Positions 53,945-62,399 of a stretch of DNA of 64,000 nucleotides are shown here, piece after piece. Under the pieces are notes generated by a model that was not told the DNA's origin, ran no database searches, and saw only the letters and a program-made list of their open reading frames with translations. The DNA lies in NCBI GenBank assembly GCA_020635205.1, contig JACKAE010000003.1, positions 1,002,596 to 1,066,595 of the forward strand, written 5' to 3'. The stretch comes from Ignavibacteria bacterium (GTDB taxonomy: Bacteria; Bacteroidota; Ignavibacteria; OLB7). Both the position numbers and the translations under genes were made by a program. Every line of letters starts with the position of its first letter. Positions within the stretch are counted from its first letter, which is position 1.

Positions 53945-54159
53945 GCACTTGCATATCAGTAGTGTAGGCACTTGCATATCAGTAGTGTAGGCACTTGCAT
54001 ATCAGTAGTGTAGGCACTTGCATATCAGTAGTGTAGGCACTTGCATATCAGTAGTGTAGGCACTTGCATATCAGTAGTGTAGGCACTTGCATATCAGTAG
54101 TGTAGGCACTTGCATATCAGTAGTGTAGGCGCTTGCATATCAGTAGCGTAGAAGACTAT
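53930..54159. repeat. 23-bp tandem repeat, about ten units
   Basis: The unit contains TATCAGTAGTGTAGGCACTT and recurs with a strict 23-base period; ATATCAG starts at 53930, 53953, 53976 and so on to 54137. The inner units are identical; the first and last differ by AGTAGCGTAG and one GGCGC. There are no spacers, so this is not a CRISPR. The period is not a multiple of three and the unit contains stops, so it is non-coding. It starts exactly where the STAND remnant loses homology. Confidence 0.95.
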
Positions 54160-54450
54160 ATTTGGTAATGCTTTATCTATATGTACATGCGGACAATCAG
54201 TTTGCGAGGTTGTTATTAACACCCGACTTCCAGTCGGGTGTGGTGAGACTCTCTGGTTCCCCTCTCCCACCACGAAAACTCTCGGAATATCTGACCAGCG
54301 ATGGGAGAGGGGCGGGGAGTGAGGGAATTGCACGGAGAAGAATCAGGCCAGATTCATAGAATCGCATCTACCGAATACGATCAACTCGTATTTTCTTCGT
54401 CCGCGAGTACATCTATTCAATAAACATCCACCTTGGACGATTTTCATCGC
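54160..54450. other. non-coding region with two inverted repeats
   Basis: This lies between the 23-bp repeats and the ATPase gene. It contains the hairpin at 54219-54241 and an 11-bp inverted repeat, CCCCTCTCCCA (54259-54269) with TGGGAGAGGGG (54302-54312). A stretch GGGAATTGCAC..AGAAGAATC at about 54325 recurs near 62625. No gene is convincing. Confidence 0.45.
54219..54241. repeat. TTAACACCC-type hairpin, copy 2
   Basis: ACACCCGACT pairs perfectly with AGTCGGGTGT around TCC. The left flank ATTA is the same as at 16721-16724, where a similar hairpin occurs, which suggests a dispersed element. Confidence 0.5.
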
Positions 54451-55725
54451 ATGAGCTATTTGCACCGCATCGTCGACAACGAACTTGATGAACTAATAGA
54501 TGTTCTGCCGGCAATCGTACTTGAGGGAGCAAAGGGGGTAGGGAAGACAGAAACCGCTCTGCAACGTGCGAAGACGGTCTTTCAGCTCGATGATCCGGCT
54601 GTGCAGGAAATTGCAAGAGCTGATCCACGTGCTATACTCGCACGCCCTACTCCAATTCTCCTTGATGAATGGCAACGAGTTCCGTCACTCTGGGATGCTG
54701 TTCGCCGAGCAGTAGATGAAGGCGCCTCTCCCGGCTCATTTTTGCTGACTGGTTCTGCAAGTCCGAACCATCCTCCAACACATTCCGGAGCCGCCCGAGT
54801 CGTAACAATACGGATACGCCCCTTCACGCTGAGCGAACGTCATCCACACACAGAACCAACTGTCAGCCTTCGTAAGCTCCTTGAAGGAGGCCAGCCTGTG
54901 ATAGAAGGGATTACCGAGATGACGTTAACCCACTACACCGAGGAGATTGTTCGCTCCGGGTTTCCCGGCATCTATCACCTTTCAGGGCGTGCACTGCGTG
55001 CCCAACTCGACGGCTATCTTGATCGTATTGTTGACACCGACTTTGTTGAAATGGGACGTGAGGTACGTCGTCCACAACTCCTTCGTCGATGGATGGCAGC
55101 ATATGCTGCTGCAACTGCCACAAGTACTGGGTATGAGACAATACGTGATGCCGCAACACCAGGTGAGGGGAACAAGCCGGCAAAGAGCACCACGATTCCT
55201 TACAGGGATGTTCTGGAGCAACTCTGGATAGTCGATTCCGTTCCGGCATGGATGCCAACACGAAACCCCATTACGCGTTTGACTCGTTCCCCGAAGCACC
55301 ACCTCGTTGATCCGGCACTTGCAACAAGACTGCTCGGTCTCGGAACTAATGCCCTGCTGAATGGAAGTGCACCGGAATCTCCAGTACCACGCGACGGAAC
55401 CTTACTCGGCCATCTTTTCGAGTCGCTCGTAACTCTCTCTGTCCGCGTTTACGCTCAAGCAGCTGAAGCCTCCCTAAGACATCTCCGAACAGCTGGAGGA
55501 GCACAGGAAGTTGATCTGATTGTTGAAAGAGACGACCAGAAAATTATTGCCCTTGAGGTCAAGCTGAAGCGTAATGTCAATGACAACGATGTCCGTAACC
55601 TCCTGTGGCTCCGCGAACGTATTGGAACAGATCTAATCGATGCCATCGTGATCACAACCGGACCGCAGGCCTACCGGCGACCGGATGGTATTGCGGTTGT
55701 GCCAGCAGCATTATTAGGAGCATAA
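54451..55725 (+). CDS. AAA ATPase with DUF4143-type C-terminus
   Basis: About 424 aa. The P-loop GAKGVGKT is at ~26-33 and the Walker B TPILLDEWQRVPSLWD at ~67-82; LLTGSA, as in the sensor region of this family, lies at ~103-108. The second half has the DUF4143 pattern: LDRIVDTDFVEMG, LLRRWMAAYAA, a winged-helix-like stretch, the 'HLFESLV' segment and the nuclease-like ending VDLIVERDDQKIIALEVKLK. These ATPases are common in bacteria and archaea and their role is poorly defined. I took the ATG at 54451; a TTG at 54433 is in frame. It sits between a broken STAND start with its repeats and STAND-9, alone on its strand segment. It may be an unrelated passenger or part of a defence cluster. Confidence 0.8.
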   Translation: MSYLHRIVDNELDELIDVLPAIVLEGAKGVGKTETALQRAKTVFQLDDPAVQEIARADPRAILARPTPILLDEWQRVPSLWDAVRRAVDEGASPGSFLLTGSASPNHPPTHSGAARVVTIRIRPFTLSERHPHTEPTVSLRKLLEGGQPVIEGITEMTLTHYTEEIVRSGFPGIYHLSGRALRAQLDGYLDRIVDTDFVEMGREVRRPQLLRRWMAAYAAATATSTGYETIRDAATPGEGNKPAKSTTIPYRDVLEQLWIVDSVPAWMPTRNPITRLTRSPKHHLVDPALATRLLGLGTNALLNGSAPESPVPRDGTLLGHLFESLVTLSVRVYAQAAEASLRHLRTAGGAQEVDLIVERDDQKIIALEVKLKRNVNDNDVRNLLWLRERIGTDLIDAIVITTGPQAYRRPDGIAVVPAALLGA

Positions 55726-55918
55726 GTGATCTGGACCTCATGTCATACAGCTCTCTATCTATTAGGACACGTCAATCCGTCACTTCCTTGATCCTTCATT
55801 AGCACAATAGATACCCTCTCCCCTTTTGAATCCCTTCTCACCCTGTACAGAACTTTTATGACACGCTCTGAGTCTCGCAGTCAGCAATAACAATGCGAGG
55901 TTTCTTGTATCTTCTTTC

Positions 55919-58900
55919 ATGTCACAGCTGAACGAACTTCGCATCTTCATCTCCAGCACCTTCCGGGACTTAGGGGAGGAGCGGGAGCACTTAGTCAAGA
56001 AGATTTTTCCAGAAATTCGCGCTCTGTGCCGGACACGGGGAATCACGTTCACTGAGATCGATCTTCGGTGGGGACTTACCGAAGAAGATGTCAAACTCGG
56101 GCAGGTTATCCGTGCATGTCTTGAGGAAGTTGACAAGTGTCGCCCCTACTTTATCGGCATCACCGGAAGTCGTTACGGCTACGTCCCCTCCTACCTCGAC
56201 ATCCAGAAAGATCCCACCCTGCTCGAACTCTATCCCTGGATCGAAGATGCAGCCGTTGACGGGATGAGCATTACCGAGATGGAGGCACACTATGCCGTAC
56301 TCGGTGCAGGAACTCCAGAGATTGACAAAGAGCCGACAAGCGAGGCGAGTTTTTACTTCCGGGAAAACCGCGAGAAGGATGTCGAGTTCGGCGACGACGC
56401 GGAGCTGTCGCTGTTGCGTGCATATCAGGAACGTATTCGTTCGGCAGGTCTCCCGGTTGAGTCGTTCAGCGACCCGGATACGTTGGGAAAATTGATTAGC
56501 GAGGAACTGACGCGGATTATCAACCGTGACTTCGCCGATGCAACTCCCCCAACACCGCTCGAAGAAGAGAGGGGACGACACCAAGCGTTCTCACTCAGTC
56601 GGAGACGGGCATACATCGCCAACCCTCTCTACCTGAAACGACTCAACGAACATGCAAAGGAGGATGGACCACCTCTGGTTGTCTACGCCGAAAGCGGATC
56701 GGGCAAGTCCTCGCTGTTTGCATTCTGGGCTGAACAGTTTCGCAGGAAGAATCCGCAGACAACAGTGATTGAGCACTATGTCGGCATCGGTGCAACGGCG
56801 ACCGATCACTATGCGATCATCCAGCACATCTGCATGGAGATCAAAGAACGATTTCATCGGGAAGAAGACATCCCGACAACACCTGACGCCCTCGAGCGTG
56901 CCCTCGGACAGTGGCTTGGATATGCCGGACATGCTCTCAGGCAGAGTAACGAGCGCATCGTGCTGATCCTTGACGGACTGAACCAATTGCAGGGGAACGC
57001 TCTCGGGTTGAAGTGGATTCCAGATGTTATTCCTCCTGAGATTCGGTTAATACTAAGTTCTACAGTTGAGTCCACGCTTGTTGAACTGAAAAAACGAGGG
57101 TGGAATCAACTCGGTCTACAGGCTCTCAGCGAAGCCGAACGAGAGGTTGTCGTGGTTCGGTACCTTGCCGAGTATCGCAAGGCACTCAGTTCGGAGCAGA
57201 TCAGGCAGATTGCGTCCGACTACAAGTGTGGTCATCCCCTATTCCTGAAGACTCTCCTCGAAGAGATACGGCTGATTAGTCGTCACGAAGACCTTCAACA
57301 GTGGATCGATGAGTATCTGAGCGCCACCGGAACTGAAGATCTATTCCAGAAAGTGCTCGAGCGAATCGAGGGGGATCACGGTCTACGTACAGTGCGCGAC
57401 GCACTCTCCCCTCTCTGGTGCAGCCGAACCGGTCTTGACGAAGGTGAACTCTCGGAGTTAAGCAAGCACTCTCTGTTGAAGATCACCGCAATGACAGCCG
57501 GACTGGACTATCATCTCGTCCGCAAGGATGCGCGCCTGACCTTCTTCCACGACTACTTGCGTCGAGCGGTCGAAAAACGCTATCTGTCGAATTCGGAGGC
57601 TCAAGTTGAACAGTATCGTCAGCTCGGATCGTACTTCGAGCAAACGGCAATCTCCCTGCGCACGACGCTGGAGCTGTTGCATGCGTTGGAGGGGGGGAAC
57701 GACCGGGAGGGATTGAACCGAGTGTTGAGCCAGATTGCAAGGTTTGTGGAATTGTGGGAGGCGGAACGATATGAGGTGTTGCGGCTCTGGTCGAATATGA
57801 ATCTCCCAGTAATAGTTGCAGCCTACCAGACCGGTCTGGAAGTCTGGGAGAGCCAGCACCAGACTGATGAAAATCGTGCTCAGGCCCTCGCGGCAGTTGG
57901 CAAGTTATACAATCAGATTGGGGCGTGGGGCGAGGCCGAACAAGTGTTCCGGAGGCAACTGAATGTTGTGCGGAGACAGGGGGATCGAAAGGCTGAAATC
58001 GCTGTTCACTGTTTGCTGGCGGACGTAACCCGGGCGCAGGGACGGATCGATGAGAGCAGAACCTTATCGTGTGAGGCAGAGAGACTGGCGAGGGACCTGG
58101 GAGATGCACAGCTCATCGGCTTTGCAGTGGCTTGTCTCGGCATTGTGCACTCAAATCTCGGGGAGTACACCGAGGCTCTGTCATGTTTTCAACAGCAAGA
58201 ACAAATCGCACGAGAGCTTGGGGATATGTCTACGGTCGGCACCGTCGTAGGAAATCGGGGTAATGTGCACACCAACCTTGGGGAGTACGCCAAGGCAATC
58301 ACCTGTTATCGGGAGGGAGAGCAGATCGGCCGGGAGCTTGGAGATCTGTCGATGATCTGCACTGCTGTCGGGTATCTGGCCAACATCTACACAAACCTCG
58401 GGGAATACACCGAAGCCCTTCCATGTTATCGCGAGCAGGAGGAGATCGCGCGGAAGTTGGGTAACAGGCGTCTCATCGGCGTTGTCCTCGGCAATCGCGG
58501 TGTTATGCACGCGGAACAGGGGGAGTATGCCGAAGCCCTCTCGAATTCGGCTAAGGCCCTGGAGATTCATCAGGAGATCGGCTTCCGCTACGGAGCCGTC
58601 TACTGGCATTGTGGTATCGGCCGTTTCTTACTGGCACTTTACAACGACAACGAGAGCCAAGTTTTACAGGAATTCCTCGGGCGCAACCATACTGAGGCAT
58701 CGGAGACGGGGTGGCAAAAGGCAACGTTGGAAGTAGCAAGATCGCACGCCCAGAATTGCGTAGAGATAAGTCGCGAGTTATCGAAACCAGATACTCTCTT
58801 TTTTGGTGAAATACTGCTGGCGCAGATCTCCGCAGCCGAAGGGTCAACAGAGGAAGGGGTTCTGCATTTGAAGGAACTGCTATCGAACGCAACCACTGAC

Positions 58901-59113
58901 GACGAACGCTCCGAACTTCACTACTGGCTCTGGAAGCTCAACGCTTCCGACGACGACCATCGGCAGCATGCACTACACTTCTACGAGACACTGTTCACCA
59001 GGACACCACGGAAAGAATACCGTGAACGTATCGAGGAACTCATCGACCAGAGCGATTTACCAACGGAAGCCCCTTCGCCAACCACGGGGGAGATGACCAA
59101 TGCCGCAGAGTAA
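55919..59113 (+). CDS. STAND-9: DUF4062-NACHT-like-TPR protein
   Basis: 1064 aa, start ATG at 55919 (MSQLNELRIF). Type B front: GYVPSYLDIQKDPTLLELYPW, P-loop AESGSGKSS with Lys263, IVLILDGLNQLQ. The back half is b-type, with ISLRTTLELLHALEGG, GAWGEAEQVFRRQ and about six TPRs (GEYAKAITCYREGEQIGREL), closest to STAND-6, whose front is type A. The cap is SELHYWLWKL. It ends EMTNAAE; the last 14 bases (ATGCCGCAGAGTAA) contain the start of a further, truncated copy, so it carries the array junction although no full gene follows. Confidence 0.85.
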   Translation: MSQLNELRIFISSTFRDLGEEREHLVKKIFPEIRALCRTRGITFTEIDLRWGLTEEDVKLGQVIRACLEEVDKCRPYFIGITGSRYGYVPSYLDIQKDPTLLELYPWIEDAAVDGMSITEMEAHYAVLGAGTPEIDKEPTSEASFYFRENREKDVEFGDDAELSLLRAYQERIRSAGLPVESFSDPDTLGKLISEELTRIINRDFADATPPTPLEEERGRHQAFSLSRRRAYIANPLYLKRLNEHAKEDGPPLVVYAESGSGKSSLFAFWAEQFRRKNPQTTVIEHYVGIGATATDHYAIIQHICMEIKERFHREEDIPTTPDALERALGQWLGYAGHALRQSNERIVLILDGLNQLQGNALGLKWIPDVIPPEIRLILSSTVESTLVELKKRGWNQLGLQALSEAEREVVVVRYLAEYRKALSSEQIRQIASDYKCGHPLFLKTLLEEIRLISRHEDLQQWIDEYLSATGTEDLFQKVLERIEGDHGLRTVRDALSPLWCSRTGLDEGELSELSKHSLLKITAMTAGLDYHLVRKDARLTFFHDYLRRAVEKRYLSNSEAQVEQYRQLGSYFEQTAISLRTTLELLHALEGGNDREGLNRVLSQIARFVELWEAERYEVLRLWSNMNLPVIVAAYQTGLEVWESQHQTDENRAQALAAVGKLYNQIGAWGEAEQVFRRQLNVVRRQGDRKAEIAVHCLLADVTRAQGRIDESRTLSCEAERLARDLGDAQLIGFAVACLGIVHSNLGEYTEALSCFQQQEQIARELGDMSTVGTVVGNRGNVHTNLGEYAKAITCYREGEQIGRELGDLSMICTAVGYLANIYTNLGEYTEALPCYREQEEIARKLGNRRLIGVVLGNRGVMHAEQGEYAEALSNSAKALEIHQEIGFRYGAVYWHCGIGRFLLALYNDNESQVLQEFLGRNHTEASETGWQKATLEVARSHAQNCVEISRELSKPDTLFFGEILLAQISAAEGSTEEGVLHLKELLSNATTDDERSELHYWLWKLNASDDDHRQHALHFYETLFTRTPRKEYRERIEELIDQSDLPTEAPSPTTGEMTNAAE

Positions 59114-59201
59114 TGAGCTTCGTCTTTTTATCTCCTCTACATTCGGCAAACATCAACGGAAAGTGAGACTCCATCGGAAGGCATCTCCGCCCAGTCGCTA
59201 A
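59100..59201 (+). pseudogene. truncated 5' end of a STAND gene after STAND-9
   Basis: ATG at 59100, inside the last codons of STAND-9, encodes MPQSNELRLFISSTF, the intact family start. Homology stops after codon 15; the frame goes on GKHQRKVRLHRKASPPSR and ends at TAA (59199-59201). The 14-base overlap is the same as at the intact junctions. Confidence 0.85.
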
Positions 59202-59345
59202 GAGAGCTTACACCAATCGACCGATATGCTGGAGTCGTTCGCCTCGGCTTTTGTGGTACGTGACCGGCTCCATTCGATTCACAGAGACATCCATAAAGTC
59301 GGTTGTCTCTTCTTCCCCCCGTCATTGCAAGTAAACCGCAGCGAT

Positions 59346-60041
59346 CTAATCAAATGCTGGTGTCGTGTCGCCTTTCTTATTCTTTATATCCTCTTGGATG
59401 GGGACTATGGATTCGTGAATCGAACGAAGCTTGGCAAGCAAATGAACACTCTTGGTATAACGATCACTCTCTCGCAGCAGGTAGTGCGCGAGATAATGAC
59501 AGTTTGGACAGAGGGTAATCAGATCATCCGCATTTGTTTGATTGGGCCTCGTGCGTTCATTTAAAGGAGTGAGATGGTGGACGTGGACGATCTGTCCTTT
59601 GAAATGGAAGCCACAGGCTCGACAGGGATACCCATCTCGCCGCTTGACCTCCTTAACAAGCTTAGCACTGCGCTGAATTCGGTAACCACGCACCTCTGTT
59701 CTCTCCCCCTCAAGCTCAGCGGCAATTTCTTCCTGCCGAACATCGTAGATAGCTGAGCTGGCCTTCTGCTCAGTCAGACTTTTCTTTTTTTTCCAAAAGA
59801 GTTGTATATCATCCAGATAGAAGAACCATCTCTCCTTGAAACATGGATTCTCGGTAACCCCTCTCTCCTCGTAGCGTGACTCCTTGTCCGTGGTGACATG
59901 ATGCTTATTGTACAGCACCTCTTTAATCTGCTTTAGCAACTCCTGTTCATTAGCACTCGGATTCTCCACCTCATTCCTGAAAACTGAGCATATTTGTTGC
60001 CGATGCCGAGTTGAGATGATCGACTCGTAACGATCAGGCAC
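59346..60041 (-). CDS. HNH endonuclease
   Basis: The C-terminal half has a clear HNH nuclease: CRAC and CPNC as the two metal-binding Cys pairs, with HVHHLTPLNE and DDLITLCPNCH as the ββα core. The upstream part is charged and unrecognised (ENPCFKERWFFYLDDIQLFW). The frame is open back to an ATG at 60329, but that extension is encoded by hairpin-rich REP-like DNA, so I doubt it. No ATG lies after it; a GTG at 60041 (VPDRYES) is a possible start. Either the repeats were inserted into the 5' end, or the real start is non-ATG. HNH proteins act in restriction, mobile elements and toxins; the context does not decide which. Confidence 0.6.
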   Translation of the reverse strand: MPDRYESIISTRHRQQICSVFRNEVENPSANEQELLKQIKEVLYNKHHVTTDKESRYEERGVTENPCFKERWFFYLDDIQLFWKKKKSLTEQKASSAIYDVRQEEIAAELEGERTEVRGYRIQRSAKLVKEVKRRDGYPCRACGFHFKGQIVHVHHLTPLNERTRPNQTNADDLITLCPNCHYLAHYLLRESDRYTKSVHLLAKLRSIHESIVPIQEDIKNKKGDTTPAFD

Positions 60042-60280
60042 GGAATCGAGCCGCTCCCGGAGGGAGCGCTCATCCTTGGCCGTGGAGAAAGCCGAAGGCT
60101 GCACTCCGCGGACTCTATTCACTATCTGATGCTTCCGCCCTGAAAGGGCGGCTGAGCTGGAAGCCTTGACATCGCCTCTCTTCCATTCTGCCCCTTCGGG
60201 GCGAGGAGAACTATGAATGCTTTTCTTCTGGGGATTGGCATCCCCGGCTACGTATCCGTTGCCCCTTCGGGGCAAGTTGT
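60036..60280. repeat. REP-like hairpin cluster
   Basis: Contains CGCCC-TGAAA-GGGCG at 60136-60150 and GCCCC-TTC-GGGGC-type hairpins at 60190-60202 and 60261-60273, spaced by about 60 bases. On the minus strand it is translatable as an extension of the HNH gene, but the hairpin pattern is that of a dispersed intergenic element, similar in kind to 1-120. Confidence 0.55.
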
Positions 60281-60400
60281 TGCCTGCACTTGTTTCGGAG
60301 GAGTTATCGTGAAGGGGGATGCTCACCATACAATCACTACATCCATTCGTATCGCTATGCAGATGAGAACCTCACTATACTATGCAACGTGGTATATACC

Positions 60401-60946
60401 TCAGACTCGCAGCGAACCACGGAATCCTCTTGCAGCGTAGTACGAAGGTGCACCGTTGTGGTAGACGAAGACTGTGTCGTAGCGACGATCGCAGTAGAGA
60501 GCGCCACCGAGTGCTCTGACCTCAGAAGGTGTTTGCACCCAACTGGACGTTTTCAAATCAAACGACCCGAGCTTCTGCAACTTTCGATACTCTTCTTCGG
60601 TGAGAAGATCAATCCCCATGGATGCGGCCATATCAACAGCATTATTGGTCGGCTTGTGTTCTTTCCTCGACTCCTGTGCTTCGCGGTCATAACAGAGACT
60701 TCTTCGACCTTTAGGACTTTCCGCTGAACAATCGTAGAAGATGTATTCGCCTGTCTTTTTATCACGACCAACAACATCTGGCTCGCCACCAGTTCTTTCC
60801 ATTGCATCGAGTGACCGCAGCTTCTCAAGGTTCGCTTCCAGTCTTGCTTCTACTTCAGCCCATTGAAAACCTTTGTGGCGGTTCATGTTTTCCTCAAAGC
60901 GGGCTTTCAATCTGCTGAGAAGTTCCTCACGTTGTTTTGCTTTCAT
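60401..60946 (-). CDS. DUF4256 family protein
   Basis: About 181 aa with the features of DUF4256: the central GGEPDVVGRDKKTGEYIFYD and CSAESPKGRRSLCYDREA segments, AVDMAASMGIDLLTEEEYR, and the C-terminal ALGGALYCDRRYDTVFVYHN and SYYAARGFRG. I placed the start at 60946 (MKAKQREELL), which matches the family's usual length; the frame runs on to 61072 with an unlikely 42-residue extension. The function of the family is unknown. It is leftward, upstream of the HNH gene. Confidence 0.8.
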   Translation of the reverse strand: MKAKQREELLSRLKARFEENMNRHKGFQWAEVEARLEANLEKLRSLDAMERTGGEPDVVGRDKKTGEYIFYDCSAESPKGRRSLCYDREAQESRKEHKPTNNAVDMAASMGIDLLTEEEYRKLQKLGSFDLKTSSWVQTPSEVRALGGALYCDRRYDTVFVYHNGAPSYYAARGFRGSLRV

Positions 60947-61123
60947 ATCGACTTGTTTGTTCTCTTTCAGTTCTACGGGTCGGCTACAGATACTACCCAG
61001 CATAGTTATCGGGGAAAGATACGATCCACATCCATCATCTTCTTCTGCAACATATATAGCCTGAAACTTCATACCATAACGGACAGCCCCAAGACCTTAG
61101 CTTCGAGAAATATTGATATGCCG

Positions 61124-61564
61124 TCAATCTTCGTCCTCGACCCACAAACACGCAGCTGATCTGGAACCGACAACCACAACACCTGCGTCAAAGGTTGCCT
61201 CAGTCATAGGATTCCATCCGCGCACGCTACTTTGATCGTCGAGCGTCCAGTCGCCATTGGAGTAGAACGTGTATTCCTTGCTCCCATAGTTAGTGAGAAA
61301 TGCTTCGGCATATGCCCGCGCTGTCTCTCTGGGCATGATTTCATATCCATACGCCAGATCTTTCCACAATATCGATTCAATAGCTGTCAACGCCTGAGCA
61401 CGATTAATGACGTGAAGCCGATCCGGCTCAGCAATCAGGCCAAAGCGTTGCAGAATACTCTTGAGGCTACAGTCATAGTTGTGGATAAAGGCGAGTCGAA
61501 GGAATCCGGCATTGCGTGTCTTGAGTAGCTCTTGAATATTCATGTTTTGGTGAATTGTGTTCAT
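61124..61564 (-). CDS. hypothetical protein
   Basis: About 146 aa, acidic at the C-terminus (LWVEDED). I do not recognise a family. The first half is helical (LLKTRNAGFLRLAFIHNYD, ALTAIESILWKDLAYGYEI), the second half beta-rich with EYTFYSNGDWTLDDQSS and FDAGVVVVGSRSAACLW. The size, acidity and neighbourhood would fit a small immunity-type protein, but nothing specific supports this. Starts at 61564 or 61543 are both possible; neither has a good ribosome binding site. Confidence 0.5.
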   Translation of the reverse strand: MNTIHQNMNIQELLKTRNAGFLRLAFIHNYDCSLKSILQRFGLIAEPDRLHVINRAQALTAIESILWKDLAYGYEIMPRETARAYAEAFLTNYGSKEYTFYSNGDWTLDDQSSVRGWNPMTEATFDAGVVVVGSRSAACLWVEDED

Positions 61565-61703
61565 GGCTATAGCTAAACAACAACCTCTATAAGGTAGCAA
61601 AACAGGGTCGTAGATATGTAGTATTCAGGTTGTACAGAGCCAGCGCTATGTTGAACGAGCAAATAACCACGCTTCCGAATTATCAAACGACATGAGGTAT
61701 TCT

Positions 61704-62000
61704 ATGAACGGAAAATTCTGGACTGGTCTTTACGCAGTACTGGTCGACAACAGCAACAGTTCTTCTGCCGTCAGGTATCGTGTCACCAACAACGCGGATG
61801 TCTCAACGGTTTACACTGTCAGGTCAACACATCCTACGGATGGACCGACGGGAGGTGGCTGGAATACGAGTTTTAATATCGGCAGCCACAGTTCTATCGA
61901 TGTCTTAGTACCAGCAGGAGAGTATCTTGCTGTTGGAGTGCTAACAGCGAATCCGCAACCAAGCATCCATGGAACATATGAGCTTCTGGGGAACTCCTGA
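61704..62000 (+). CDS. small hypothetical beta-rich protein
   Basis: About 98 aa, no signal peptide and no recognised domain. The composition is polar and beta-rich (FWTGLYAVLVDNSNSSSA, SIDVLVPAGEYLAVGVLTAN). A GAGG motif six bases before the ATG at 61704 supports that start; an ATG at 61692 is in frame. A good terminator follows at 62091-62138, which supports it being a real, singly transcribed gene. Confidence 0.5.
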   Translation: MNGKFWTGLYAVLVDNSNSSSAVRYRVTNNADVSTVYTVRSTHPTDGPTGGGWNTSFNIGSHSSIDVLVPAGEYLAVGVLTANPQPSIHGTYELLGNS

Positions 62001-62090
62001 CGAGAATTTCTCTGGTTTTTACTAGGTCTTTTTCCAGTATTGAAGAAGAATGCAAATTCAGAAGAAGTTGTAAAGCGTGAAGTCAGGCTG

Positions 62091-62138
62091 GTGAGTAGCC
62101 ATACGAACACTATTGGGGTACGGCTACTCACTCTTTTT
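62091..62138 (+). terminator. intrinsic terminator
   Basis: GTGAGTAGCC (62091-62100) pairs with GGCTACTCAC (62122-62131), extended inwards by TAC/GTA, and is followed by TCTTTTT. It lies 90 bases after the small gene at 61704-62000. Confidence 0.8.
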
Positions 62139-62153
62139 AATAGCGAAGGGTAA

Positions 62154-62399
62154 GCCTCTCGCTTTCCACTGCTACAAAAGGAACAAGGCAGATGGTTAAG
62201 CTCGGAAGGAGCAACAGAAGCTGAACTAAAAAAGCATGATCTTACGAACCTCTACAACGAGCGTCCAACATGGCTCGACCTCGCACACAAGAAACTTGAC
62301 AACGCCGTATTCGATGCCTACGGATGGTCACACGATTTGAGCGAAGAAGAGATACTGGAACGGTTACTTGCGTTGAATTTGGAGCGGGGGAAGAAATAA
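62154..62399 (+). pseudogene. C-terminal fragment of a restriction-modification DNA methyltransferase
   Basis: The frame ending at 62399 reads LTNLYNERPTWLDLAHKKLD, then NAVFDAYGWSHDLSEEEILE and RLLALNLERGKK. This is the characteristic C-terminal end of large MmeI/type IIG-like class I SAM-dependent DNA methyltransferases, with the LTxLYN.RPxWL and AYGW..DLSDEEIL motifs. About 80 codons are open, from after a TAA near 62149; there is no start codon, and the catalytic domain is absent from the window. It is a remnant of a lost R-M gene. Confidence 0.75.

Noticed and set aside
53930..54159. CRISPR array
   Set aside because: The 23-bp units follow each other directly with no spacers, and no cas gene is nearby.
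53837..55918. Insertion sequence carrying the DUF4143 ATPase
   Set aside because: There is no transposase and I found no matching terminal inverted repeats or target duplication around the gene.
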